A stretch of 64,000 bases of DNA, from positions 343,124 through 407,123 of the forward strand of contig NZ_CSTD01000004.1 in the NCBI RefSeq assembly GCF_001053185.1, read 5' to 3'. A program made the translations under genes and the position numbers. Positions 51,167-58,852 of this stretch are shown piece by piece; position 1 is the stretch's first letter, and each line of letters starts with the position of its first letter. The stretch comes from Mycobacterium bohemicum DSM 44277 (GTDB taxonomy: Bacteria > Actinomycetota > Actinomycetes > Mycobacteriales > Mycobacteriaceae). The notes under the pieces were generated by a model. It had not been told where the DNA came from and ran no database searches. It saw only the letters and a list, made by a program, of their open reading frames with translations.

Positions 51167-51406
51167 ATGGCGGACAACAACAAGTCCGGACCTGCCGAAG
51201 GCATCAAGGGCGTCGTCGAGGACGCCAAGGGCAAGGTCAAGGAAGCGGTCGGCACGGTTACCGGCCGTGACGACCTCACCCGCGAGGGCCAGGCTCAGCA
51301 AGACAAGGCTGAGGCGCAGCGCAACGCGGCCAAGAAGGAAGCCGAGGCCGAGGCCGCCCGCGGCGGTGCCGAGGCAGCCGAGCAGCGCCAGAAGTCTCAC
51401 CAGTAA
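51167..51406 (+). CDS. CsbD-family stress protein
   Basis: A 79-residue, highly charged, helical protein. It has the CsbD signature GIKGVVEDAKGKVKEAVGTVTGRDDL and a Lys/Glu/Ala-rich tail (QRNAAKKEAEAEAARGGAEAAEQRQK). CsbD proteins are general-stress products of unknown mechanism, controlled by sigma-B in Bacillus. It is preceded by AAGGAG and followed 24 bp later by the hairpin repeat array. Confidence 0.9.
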   Translation: MADNNKSGPAEGIKGVVEDAKGKVKEAVGTVTGRDDLTREGQAQQDKAEAQRNAAKKEAEAEAARGGAEAAEQRQKSHQ

Positions 51407-51430
51407 CTGGTCGAAGCTTGTATCCCGGAT

Positions 51431-51544
51431 GGGTCCGGTCTGCGAAAGCGGACCGGACCCATCAACGTTCGAGCGTCCGGTCTGCGAAAGCGGACCGGAC
51501 CCATCAACGTTCGAGCGTCCGGCCTGCGAAAGCGGACCGGACCC
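51431..51544 (+). repeat. three tandem 42-bp units forming GAAA-capped hairpins
   Basis: Near-identical units repeat with a 42-bp period (cores at 51434, 51476 and 51518). Each contains TCCGGTCTGC-GAAA-GCGGACCGGA: in RNA a 10-bp stem (13 bp in unit 1, whose arms begin GGG/CCC) with one U-G wobble and a GNRA tetraloop. The spacer between hairpins is ATCAACGTTCGAGCG. Unit 3 has one extra substitution. The period is a multiple of three. The array directly follows csbD and probably ends its transcript. It is a candidate variable-number tandem repeat. Confidence 0.8.
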
Positions 51545-51689
51545 GTTAGGTTCTCCTAGTCGGGGGTGACGGCGAGCCGGGGAATCACTTGCATGGATTT
51601 GCTCCGAATCGGGTACCCAGCTTTGCGCTGGCGGACATGTCCCCGGCGCCAGGGGTCGGGGTTCAGGGTCCCCCGACAGAGCTTTGGAG

Positions 51690-52433
51690 ATGTCGTTGGA
51701 CGTGCTGCTCCTCACCGACGAGGACGACTTCGAATCGGCGGTGCCCGCGCTGAGCTCGATAGCGCGGAGCATGCGACGCGCACCGCTCACGACGTCGGAC
51801 GGCGACGGCCGGGGCGGCGACCCCGACGTCGCGATCATCGACGCCCGCACTGACCTGGCGGCGGCGCGCAGCCTGTGCCAACGGCTGACGGCCGGGAGTC
51901 CCGCCATCGCGGTGGTGGCCGTCATCGCACCGGCCGACTTCCTGGCGGTCGATGCCGACTGGCACGTCGACGACGTGATACCGCCGGCAACCGGCGCGGA
52001 AGAGCTCCAGGCGCGCCTGCGGCTGGCGGTCACCCGTCGGCGCAGTGCGCTGGACGGCGCCTTGAAGTTCGGTGACCTGATCCTGCACCCGGGCAGCTTC
52101 TCGGCCTCACTACAAGGCGAGGACCTGGGCCTGACGCTGACGGAGTTCAAACTCCTGAATTTTCTGGTGCAGCACGCGGGCCGCGCGTTCACCCGGACCC
52201 GGCTCATGCACGAGGTCTGGGGCTACGACTGCCACGGTCGCGTCCGAACCGTCGACGTCCACGTGCGCCGGTTGCGCGCCAAGCTCGGAGCCGAGCACGA
52301 GTCGATGGTGGACACGGTCCGGGGGGTGGGCTACATGGCGGTGACGCCGCCGCATCCGGAATGGATCGTGCACGAGCCGACGGCCGCGGCGGCGCCGGCA
52401 CTCGCGCAGACGATCGATCCCGTCGCACCGTAA
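51690..52433 (+). CDS. OmpR-type response-regulator-like transcription factor (Rv2884-like)
   Basis: 247 residues from an ATG at 51690; a TTG two codons upstream is also possible. The N-terminal receiver-like domain (LDVLLLTDEDDFESAVPAL, DVAIIDARTD) is followed by an OmpR/PhoB winged helix: LTLTEFKLLNFLVQHAGRAFTRTRLMHEVWGYDCHGRVRTVDVHVRRLRAKL and VRGVGYMAV. No sensor kinase is adjacent, so it is an orphan regulator. The regulon is unknown. Position relative to pyrH matches Rv2884. Confidence 0.87.
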   Translation: MSLDVLLLTDEDDFESAVPALSSIARSMRRAPLTTSDGDGRGGDPDVAIIDARTDLAAARSLCQRLTAGSPAIAVVAVIAPADFLAVDADWHVDDVIPPATGAEELQARLRLAVTRRRSALDGALKFGDLILHPGSFSASLQGEDLGLTLTEFKLLNFLVQHAGRAFTRTRLMHEVWGYDCHGRVRTVDVHVRRLRAKLGAEHESMVDTVRGVGYMAVTPPHPEWIVHEPTAAAAPALAQTIDPVAP

Positions 52434-52474
52434 ACCGTTGCGGCGCAACCACACTGCAGTCACACTGCGGTCCA

Positions 52475-53443
52475 TTATCCGAACAGCGGAAACGCCCGCT
52501 TGCGCGCAAGCGCGTCCATGCCGTCCTGGATGGCGTCCTGCACTTCGTGGTACTTGCTCTCGACGTACGCGTCGTCATCGGCACGCGCGGGGTCGTGGTC
52601 GAGCTCCACGGCCGGCATGAATCGGGTCCGGATCTTGGCCGGCAGCGGCAGCTGGGGCAGCGCGGCGGGCGCGATACCCCACGGCAACGAGATCGCCAGC
52701 GGGAACACCTTGAGCCGCAACAGCCGATCGAGCCGCAGGGCCTGGGACAGCCGGTCACCGCGGATCAGCACGGGCATGGCGTCGGCGCCGCCCACGGTCG
52801 AGATCGGCACGATGGGCACGCCCGCGCGAATTGCCATCTTGACGAAGCCTTTTCGCCCGGCCAGGTTGGCGCGGTCGCGTTCGGTCCACGGACGCAACGA
52901 GTCCACTTCCCCACCCGGCCACAGCGCGACGTCGCGCCCCTGGGCCAACGCGGTGGCGATCGCGTCGGGGGCGGCCGGAAGCACACCCATGGACCGGAAG
53001 TAGCGCCCGATCAGCGGTATTGCCATCAGCGCGTCGTGCGCGGTGCCGTGCAGCTGGCGCTCGGGTCCGAAGTGCCGCCACCACTGCAGGCCGACGGTCC
53101 ACGCGTCCCACACGAACGGAGCCCCCGAGTGGATGCCGACCAGCAGGACCGGCGGTTCCGGGATGTTTTCCCAGCCGTCGATCTCCATCCGAAACCAGTG
53201 GTCCACGAGCGAGTTCCAGAAATACTTCTGCCGCTGCAGGGCGGCCTCGTCGAAGCCGCTGAGGTCCCACGCGCCCGCTCGCTCGGCCACCCAGCCGGCC
53301 ACCCCACCGGCATGGCCGTTGCGCCGCTCCGCCATGGCGGCCCGCGCCTCCTCGGCGTTTTGCTGCGCCTGTTCGCGAACTTCTGCGGGCCTGTGATCGT
53401 CGCAACTCATGCCGGCGGGGTACCCCATCTCCTCGCGCGCCAT
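52475..53443 (-). CDS. lysophospholipid/diacylglycerol acyltransferase-like protein
   Basis: 322 residues. The acyltransferase block I is LLVGIHSGAPFVWDAWT (His and Asp). PLIGRYFRSMGVLPA, DVALWPGGEVDS (block III) and AGVPIVPISTVGGADAMPVL (block IV) follow. This is the MGAT-like branch of the PlsC superfamily, similar to Rv1920. It should transfer fatty acyl groups to a lipid at the membrane. Upstream, residues 25-45 are rich in Ala/Glu and may form a short coil. A strong hairpin lies just before its start. Confidence 0.82.
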   Translation of the reverse strand: MAREEMGYPAGMSCDDHRPAEVREQAQQNAEEARAAMAERRNGHAGGVAGWVAERAGAWDLSGFDEAALQRQKYFWNSLVDHWFRMEIDGWENIPEPPVLLVGIHSGAPFVWDAWTVGLQWWRHFGPERQLHGTAHDALMAIPLIGRYFRSMGVLPAAPDAIATALAQGRDVALWPGGEVDSLRPWTERDRANLAGRKGFVKMAIRAGVPIVPISTVGGADAMPVLIRGDRLSQALRLDRLLRLKVFPLAISLPWGIAPAALPQLPLPAKIRTRFMPAVELDHDPARADDDAYVESKYHEVQDAIQDGMDALARKRAFPLFG

Positions 53444-53460
53444 GCCCGCATACGCAGTCC

Positions 53461-53488
53461 TCCCCGCGTCACCGGAGTGACGCGGGGA
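53461..53488 (-). terminator. terminator hairpin after the MPT63-like gene
   Basis: A perfect 12-bp stem (TCCCCGCGTCAC / GTGACGCGGGGA) with a CGGA loop, 16 bp beyond the MPT63-like stop. There is no U-tract, as is common in mycobacteria. It separates that gene from the acyltransferase on the same strand. Confidence 0.75.
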
Positions 53489-53504
53489 GGATGTGGTGAG
53501 CGGA

Positions 53505-54059
53505 TCAGCTGTGGACGGCCGGGCTCGGCGGCGTGCCCGGGGCCGCGCTCGAGTTCGGTGCGCCCGAGCCCCCAGGAACGTTCGACGTCCACATCAGGAC
53601 GTCCTGCCCACCCGCGTTGTACGCGACGCCGTTCGGCGGGGCACCGGTGACATCGAAGTACACGACGCCGGTCGATTCGCCGCCCTGCGGAATCGGCGCG
53701 GGGTTGAGGCCGTTCGGAGCCGGAACGTTGTCGATCACGTGGTAGTTCTGGCCATTGGGCCCCCGGGCGATGAAGTCGCTGACGATCGGGGTGACGGTCC
53801 CGCTGGTCGCCCGGGCGGTGATGTTCGCCTCGTACAGCGTGCCCTTGGGGGTGTAGCCGGGGATCGTGACGTTGGTCGGCTGCAGGTTGCTGACGGTGTA
53901 GCTGGTGACCATGGGTCCGTCGACGAGTTGCTCGCTGGTGCCGAATCCCTGGATGTTGGGCGGCGGCGCGGCGGAAGCGATCGCCGGGGCGAACATCGTG
54001 GCGGCCGCTATCCCCGCAGCGGCAATCGCTGTCTTGGCGGCGGTTTTGGTGAACTCCAT
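53505..54059 (-). CDS. secreted MPT63-like immunogenic protein
   Basis: 184 residues. A signal peptide (MEFTKTAAKTAIAAAGIAAATMFAPAIASA) precedes a beta-sandwich DUF1942 domain like MPT63 (Rv1926c): TSYTVSNLQPTNVTIPGYTPKGTLYEANITA, GTVTPIVSDFIARGPNGQNYHVI, IPQGGESTGVVYFDVTG and DVLMWTS. It ends in a Pro/Ser tail. It is exported, and the function is unknown although MPT63 is a known antigen. This locus differs from that of M. tuberculosis mpt63 and probably represents a paralogue or relocated copy. Confidence 0.87.
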   Translation of the reverse strand: MEFTKTAAKTAIAAAGIAAATMFAPAIASAAPPPNIQGFGTSEQLVDGPMVTSYTVSNLQPTNVTIPGYTPKGTLYEANITARATSGTVTPIVSDFIARGPNGQNYHVIDNVPAPNGLNPAPIPQGGESTGVVYFDVTGAPPNGVAYNAGGQDVLMWTSNVPGGSGAPNSSAAPGTPPSPAVHS

Positions 54060-54474
54060 TGCACATTTCCTTTCGAATCCAATATTCGCTCCCCCCGAAG
54101 GGCGATAAGCGCACACGACTATGCGTAACCACTCGGCACCCGGGCTAAACGCGGCGACTTTCGGCGAATTGTCCGCGCGACGCCCTTAACTGCGCAGATC
54201 GTGACGAATCCGATTTCGGCGCCGCAATTCTCCTCGTTCACATCTTTCACATTCGCATCAATTCCCACAAACGGATTAGCCGGCGCACCCCCGGGTATCC
54301 GACCGGTTTAGGCACGCGCGCGGAGCCAGGGCGTGCTGAACATAAAGGGCATTGACAGAGAGCTTTGCGGCGCAACAGCAAACCGTCGCCGGCGTGCAGT
54401 CCCGGATGAACCCGTCCCCGACTGTGGCGAAAGCAGCGACCTCGGATCGGGCAAACTCGTCGGCAAGAAAGCGA
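54060..54474. other. intergenic region upstream of the MPT63-like gene
   Basis: About 415 bp with lower GC than its surroundings (notably 54175-54300). It should carry the promoter of the MPT63-like gene on the minus strand. Short open frames from 54333 and 54352 on the plus strand have no recognisable domain, no clear ribosome-binding site and no codon bias, so I do not call them genes. The right part may be residue of a gene removed with chaB. Confidence 0.4.
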
Positions 54475-54564
54475 TTATCGCATTTGCCAGAGATGGCAGC
54501 GACGCCCTCCGCCGACCGGCCTGAGGCGCGGGGACGGCTTCCCGGCTTTCGTCGTCTTGGGCAT
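54475..54564 (-). pseudogene. orphan start of a chaB-like gene
   Basis: A 29-codon frame with a good ribosome-binding site (GAGGA) begins MPKTTKAGKPSP, the usual N-terminus of mycobacterial ChaB-family proteins. After Pro12 the sequence loses all resemblance (RLRPVGGGRRCHLWQMR, then stop). The family is about 70-80 residues, so only the first 12 codons remain. A deletion with its junction near 54528 is the likely cause. The assignment rests on a short match. Confidence 0.4.
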
Positions 54565-54649
54565 CAGAAATCCTCGTTGACCGGTGAACATGGCTTGCGC
54601 TGCCGGTCGGTTACCCCGCCCGTGCCCGCGGTATGTAAGGATCGTTGAC

Positions 54650-55069
54650 ATGGTTGAGGCCGAAGACCCGCCGCTCGGGTACCTGCTCTACCGGGTGGCG
54701 TCCGTCCTGCGCCCGGAGGTTTCGGCCGCCCTGGCGCCCCTTGGCCTGACGCTGCCCGAATTCGTTTGCCTGCGCATCGTTTCGCAGTCGCCGGGGCTGT
54801 CCAGCGCCGAGCTGTCGCGACAGGTGAGCGTCACACCGCAGGCCATGAACAGCGTCCTGCGCAAGCTCGAGGACATCGGGGCCGTGGCCCGGCCGGAGTC
54901 GGTGTCCTCGGGCCGGGCGCTGCCGGCGACGCCGACCCAGCACGGGCGCGGGCTCCTCAAGCGCGCCGAGGCCGCGGTCAACGAGGCCGACGCCCGCATC
55001 CTCAGCAAGCTGACGCCGGCTCAGCAGCGCGAGTTCAAGCGGATGCTCGAGAAGCTCGGATCCGACTGA
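54650..55069 (+). CDS. MarR-family regulator (Rv2887-like)
   Basis: A 139-residue winged-helix regulator: LGYLLYRVASVLRPEVSAALAPLGLTLPEFVCLRIV (helices 1-2), SSAELSRQVSVTPQAMNSVLRKLEDIGAVARP (recognition helix), the wing SSGRALPATPTQHG, and a C-terminal dimer helix ending QREFKRMLEKLGSD. Rv2887 represses a methyltransferase and its loss gives drug resistance. Whether that target exists here is unknown. AAGGA precedes the ATG. It is convergent with amiC. Confidence 0.92.
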   Translation: MVEAEDPPLGYLLYRVASVLRPEVSAALAPLGLTLPEFVCLRIVSQSPGLSSAELSRQVSVTPQAMNSVLRKLEDIGAVARPESVSSGRALPATPTQHGRGLLKRAEAAVNEADARILSKLTPAQQREFKRMLEKLGSD

Positions 55070-55075
55070 CGTTCT

Positions 55076-56491
55076 TCAGTCCTGAATGCGCGCCCACGGC
55101 TTGGCCTCTTCGAGTTCGTAGGCCAGCTCCAGCAGCAGCGCTTCCTGCCCGAGGTCGGCCGTGAGCATCATGCCTACCGGCATGCCGTCGCCGGACTGGG
55201 CCAGCGGCAGCGACATCGCCGGCTCGCCGGTGACGTTTTGCAGTGGGGTGAAGGAAACCCAGTCGATCAGCCGGTCGATGACCTGCCGGTAGTCGGTGGG
55301 AGCCAGGTGGCCGATGCGGGGCGTCTCGTCGGCGAGGGTGGGCGTGAGCACCGCGTCATAGGTCGCGAACAACTTGGCGGTGTGCCGACGAACCCTGCGC
55401 AGGCGCACGATCGCCAGCGGCAGACGATGCAGGTTCCGGCTGGTGTGGCGCTCCAGCCCCAATGTGAGGCTGTCCAGTCGGGTCCGGTCGAACGTATCCC
55501 CGAACATCCGCCGGCCGCCGCGGATCTGGGCGAGCGCCAGGAATCCCCAATACAGCACGAAGTCGTCGACGAAGTTGGCCGGTATCGGCGGCTCGGCGAG
55601 GTGTTCGACGCGGTGGCCAAGCTGTTCGAGTAGCGCGGCGGACTTGAGCGTCAGTTCCCTTACCTGCGGACCGCTTTCGCGCTGCACCGACCGGGTCAGG
55701 ACGGCGATTCGCAGCCGCCGCCGGCCGGGGCAGGTGACGTCTCCGATCGGCGCCAGCTTGTGGTTGCGCCAGATGCGTTCGGCCTCCCGGTAGAACGCGG
55801 CCGTGTCCCGCACCGTGCGGCTCACCACGCCGTTGACGACGACGCCCACCGGCATCCGCCGCAGATGCGGATCCAGCGGCAGCCGGCCACGCGACGGCTT
55901 CAGCCCGACCAGCCCGTTGCACGCGGCCGGGATGCGGATGGAGCCGCCGCCGTCGTTGGCGTGTGCCATCGGCACCACGCCGGCCGCGACGAACGCGCCC
56001 GATCCCGACGACGACGCGCCCGCGCTGTAGTCGGTGTCCCACGGGTTGCGGACCGGCCCGAGCCGCGGGTGCTCGGCCGACGCGCTGAAGCCGAACTCCG
56101 ACAGCTGCGTCTTGCCCACCGGCGCCAAGCCCGTCGCCAGGAACAGCCGCGTGAATTCGCTGTCGGAGGTGGCGTTCCAGGGCGTCCACGCGTCGGTGCC
56201 GTGCATGGTCGGCTGACCGGCGATGTCGACGTTGTCCTTCAGGAACGTCGGAACGCCGCTGAAAAACCCGTCGGCGGGCTTGCCGTTCCCGGCATTCTCA
56301 GCGGCCTCCCGCGCTTGCCGAAACGCCGCATAGGCCAAGCCGTTGAGGACGGGGTCGACGACCTCGGTGCGCGCGATCGCCGCCTCGATGACCTCCGCCC
56401 GGCCGACCCGGCCGGCCCGGAGTGCGTCGCTAAGGCCGACCGCGTCGAGGTCACCGAGGGCATCGTCGCAGAAAGCGTGGACGCGTCGCAT
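55076..56491 (-). CDS. amiC: amidase (AmiC type)
   Basis: 471 residues of the amidase-signature family. The Ser-cisSer-Lys triad lies in GVPTFLKDNVDIAG (Lys), YSAGASSSGSGAFVAAG (cis-Ser) and NDGGGSIRIPAACNGLVGLKPSRGRLP (nucleophilic Ser in GGSIR). It hydrolyses small amides; the natural substrate is unknown. The length agrees with Rv2888c (473). It is preceded by tsf on the same strand. Confidence 0.92.
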   Translation of the reverse strand: MRRVHAFCDDALGDLDAVGLSDALRAGRVGRAEVIEAAIARTEVVDPVLNGLAYAAFRQAREAAENAGNGKPADGFFSGVPTFLKDNVDIAGQPTMHGTDAWTPWNATSDSEFTRLFLATGLAPVGKTQLSEFGFSASAEHPRLGPVRNPWDTDYSAGASSSGSGAFVAAGVVPMAHANDGGGSIRIPAACNGLVGLKPSRGRLPLDPHLRRMPVGVVVNGVVSRTVRDTAAFYREAERIWRNHKLAPIGDVTCPGRRRLRIAVLTRSVQRESGPQVRELTLKSAALLEQLGHRVEHLAEPPIPANFVDDFVLYWGFLALAQIRGGRRMFGDTFDRTRLDSLTLGLERHTSRNLHRLPLAIVRLRRVRRHTAKLFATYDAVLTPTLADETPRIGHLAPTDYRQVIDRLIDWVSFTPLQNVTGEPAMSLPLAQSGDGMPVGMMLTADLGQEALLLELAYELEEAKPWARIQD

Positions 56492-56523
56492 GGCACCGAC
56501 GCTAGCCCGCCCGCGGGGGCCGC

Positions 56524-57351
56524 TCAGGCCTGACCCACCTCGAAGCGCACGAACCGGGTCACCGACACCCCGGCCTCGTCGAGCAGGGCCTTGACGGTCT
56601 TCTTGTTGTCGGACACCGATGGCTGCTCGAGCAGCACGGCGTCCTTGAAGAAGCCGTTGAGCCGGCCCTCGACGATCTTGGGCAGCGCCTGCTCGGGCTT
56701 GCCTTCGGCCTTGGCGGTCTCCTCGGCGATGCGGCGCTCGCTGGCCACGACCTCCTCGGGCACGTCGTCGCGGGACAGGAAGCGGGCCTTGAGCGCCGCG
56801 ATCTGCAGCGCCACCGCGTGCGCGGCGGCTGTGCTTGTGTCCGGGTCCTCACCCGTGAATTCGACCAGCACGCCGACGGCCGGCGGCAGGTCGGCGGCCC
56901 GCTTGTGCAGGTAGGTCTCGACATTGCCGTCGAAGTACTGCACGCGGCGCAGCTCGAGCTTCTCGCCGATCTTGGCCGAGAGGTCGGCGATGGCCTGCTC
57001 GACGGTCTTGTCACCGATCTTGGCCGCCTTGAGGGTGTCGACGTCGGTGGCCTTGGCGGCCAGCGCGGCGTCGACGACCTGGTCGGCCAGCGCCTGGAAT
57101 TCGGCGTTCTTGGCGACGAAGTCGGTCTCGGAGTTGAGCTCGACGAGCGCCCCGCCCTTGGCCGCGACCAGGCCCTCGGCGGTGGCGCGCTCGGCGCGCT
57201 TGCCGACGTCCTTGGCACCCTTGATCCGCAGCGCCTCGACGGCCTTGTCGAAGTCACCGTCGGTCTCGGCGAGGGCGTTCTTGCAGTCCAGCATTCCGGC
57301 GCCGGTGAGCTCCCGAAGCCGCTTGACGTCGGCGGCGGTGAAGTTCGCCAT
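56524..57351 (-). CDS. tsf: elongation factor Ts
   Basis: 275 residues. It exchanges GDP for GTP on EF-Tu. The N-terminal UBA-like domain is FTAADVKRLRELTGAGMLDCKNALAETDGDFDKAVEALR. The Tu-contact motif TDFVAKN follows, then two core subdomains. It lies 1 bp downstream of rpsB, the universal rpsB-tsf operon. It looks intact. Confidence 0.96.
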   Translation of the reverse strand: MANFTAADVKRLRELTGAGMLDCKNALAETDGDFDKAVEALRIKGAKDVGKRAERATAEGLVAAKGGALVELNSETDFVAKNAEFQALADQVVDAALAAKATDVDTLKAAKIGDKTVEQAIADLSAKIGEKLELRRVQYFDGNVETYLHKRAADLPPAVGVLVEFTGEDPDTSTAAAHAVALQIAALKARFLSRDDVPEEVVASERRIAEETAKAEGKPEQALPKIVEGRLNGFFKDAVLLEQPSVSDNKKTVKALLDEAGVSVTRFVRFEVGQA

Positions 57352-57352
57352 A

Positions 57353-58207
57353 TCAGCCTTCCGTGGGTGTTGGTTCTGTGGCGCCCGCAGCGGCGTCGGT
57401 GGGGCCAGACGATGGAGTGGTGGCAGCTGTCGCTGTCGCCGAGGCCAGCAGCTCCTGTTCCCATTCGGCGAGCGGCTCGGCGGCCTCGGCTTCGGGCTTG
57501 CCGTCGCCGCGGCCCAGGCCGGCGCGCGCCTGCAGGCCCTCGGCGACCGCCGAGGCGATCACCTTGGTGAGCAGCGCGGCCGAGCGGATCGCGTCGTCGT
57601 TGCCCGGGATCGGGTAGTCGACCTCGTCGGGGTCGCAGTTGGTGTCCAGGATCGCGATCACCGGGATGCCGAGCTTGCGGGCCTCGCCGACGGCGATGTG
57701 CTCCTTGTTGGTGTCGACGACCCAGACCGCCGACGGCACCTTGTTCATGTCCCGGATCCCGCCGAGGCTGCGCTCCAGCTTGTTCTTCTCGCGGGTCAGA
57801 CCCAGGATTTCCTTCTTGGTGCGGCCCTCGAACCCGCCGGTCTGCTCCATCGCCTCGAGCTCCTTGAGGCGCTGCAGCCGCTTGTGCACGGTGGAGAAGT
57901 TGGTGAGCATGCCGCCCAGCCAGCGCTGGTTGACGTACGGCATGCCGACGCGGGTCGCCTCGGCCGCCACGGACTCCTGCGCCTGCTTCTTGGTGCCGAC
58001 GAACAGCACCGTGCCGCCGTGGGCGACGGTCTCCTTGACGAACTCGTACGCCTTGTCGATGAACGTGAGCGTCTGCTGCAGGTCGATGATGTAGATGCCG
58101 TTGCGGTCGGTGAAGATGAACCGCTTCATCTTGGGGTTCCAGCGACGGGTCTGGTGCCCGAAGTGGGTGCCGCTGTCGAGCAGCTGCTTCATGGTGACTA
58201 CGGCCAT
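57353..58207 (-). CDS. rpsB: 30S ribosomal protein S2
   Basis: 284 residues beginning MAVVTMKQLLDSGTHFGHQTRRWNPKMKRFIF, with GGTVLFVGTKKQAQE, YVNQRWLGGMLTNFSTV and AILDTNCDPDEVDYPIPGNDDAIRSAALLT. The C-terminal tail is Ala/Thr/Glu-rich. The ATG at 58207 is required for the conserved N-terminus. Two hairpins in the leader could take part in autoregulation (see 58239-58302). Confidence 0.97.
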   Translation of the reverse strand: MAVVTMKQLLDSGTHFGHQTRRWNPKMKRFIFTDRNGIYIIDLQQTLTFIDKAYEFVKETVAHGGTVLFVGTKKQAQESVAAEATRVGMPYVNQRWLGGMLTNFSTVHKRLQRLKELEAMEQTGGFEGRTKKEILGLTREKNKLERSLGGIRDMNKVPSAVWVVDTNKEHIAVGEARKLGIPVIAILDTNCDPDEVDYPIPGNDDAIRSAALLTKVIASAVAEGLQARAGLGRGDGKPEAEAAEPLAEWEQELLASATATAATTPSSGPTDAAAGATEPTPTEG

Positions 58208-58238
58208 TGCCGGTATTCCTTTGTGTCGGTTGTCGCCC

Positions 58239-58302
58239 GGCCTCGGGTGAGGCCCAGCCCTGGCGCCTGCGCAATGCCGCACCCGTCTCCGGGGAAACCC
58301 CG
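58239..58302 (-). promoter_or_regulatory. paired hairpins in the rpsB leader
   Basis: On the minus strand, upstream of rpsB, CGGGG-TTT-CCCCG (58290-58302) is followed by GGCCTC-ACCC-GAGGCC (58239-58254), both perfect stems, ending 31 bp before the ATG. S2 is known to repress its own message in other bacteria through leader structure. Whether these stems serve that purpose here is inference. Confidence 0.35.
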
Positions 58303-58392
58303 AGATGGGACCGCACGGCAATCGATCGGTTGCAGGCGCGCGAAGTCAGCCCGCGAACGAGCTGCGACCAGCAGTTTACACGGGCTCAGCCC

Positions 58393-58660
58393 ATGGTTAT
58401 GCACAGCACCGACTGGCGTCGCCGTCGATCCGGTACTGGACTGCACGGCGTGCGGCGGGCCATCGGGGTGGTGCTGAGCGTGGGGCTGGCCTGCGCGGCG
58501 CCGGCGGCTGCCGACGATCCCCGGCTGGAGTGGCCGCTGCGGCCGCCGCCCGTCGTCACCCGCGGGTTCGACGCGCCGACTCCCGACTGGCAGCCCGGGC
58601 ACCGGGGGGTGGATCTGCCCGGGTCCGCCGGCCAGCCGGTCTACGCGCCGGGCGACGCGA
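58393..58660 (+). pseudogene. M23 metallopeptidase remnant (Rv2891-like), 3' end deleted
   Basis: A normal start with a signal peptide-like helix (GVRRAIGVVLSVGLACAAPAAA) and the beginning of a LytM/M23 domain: PPVVTRGFDAPTPDWQPGHRGVDLPGSAGQPVYAPGD, containing the first zinc motif HxxxD. Homology stops at about 58660, where the sequence becomes the antisense of xerC. Rv2891 is about 249 residues. Some 90 remain and the second zinc motif (HxH) is gone. The open frame runs on to 58884 with unrelated Arg-rich sequence. Confidence 0.8.
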
Positions 58661-58819
58661 CCGCAGCACCGGCAGACTCAGCCCGGTCACGCCGACGCCG
58701 CGCGCGTCGAGGAACGCCAGCAACGAGCGCACATCCCCGAGATAGGCGCGCCGCGTGTGCGCCGAGCGATCGCACTGCAGGTTCAGGTAATCGTCGAACT
58801 CCTCGAGGATCGCCTCCAC
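58661..58819 (-). pseudogene. xerC: tyrosine recombinase XerC remnant, N-terminal 53 codons
   Basis: The start is MEAILEEFDDYLNLQCDRSAHTRRAYLGDVRSLLAFLDARGVGVTGLSLPVLRS, the SAM-like core-binding domain of XerC. It then breaks at 58661 into antisense of the Rv2891 remnant. The catalytic domain with the R...HxLR...HxR...Y residues is missing. In M. tuberculosis PPE45 and Rv2893 lie between Rv2891 and xerC. They are absent here, so one deletion removed them with both 3' ends. Confidence 0.85.
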
Positions 58820-58852
58820 GCCGTCAACGTTGGCAGGCGCCGCGGGCGCGAC

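Noticed and set aside
51431..51544. CRISPR-like array
   Set aside because: The spacers are identical (ATCAACGTTCGAGCG), there are only three units and no cas genes are nearby. It is a simple tandem repeat.
54333..54648. Small plus-strand genes upstream of the MarR gene
   Set aside because: No ribosome-binding site, no domain and overlapping frames of equal quality. They cross the chaB remnant on the other strand.
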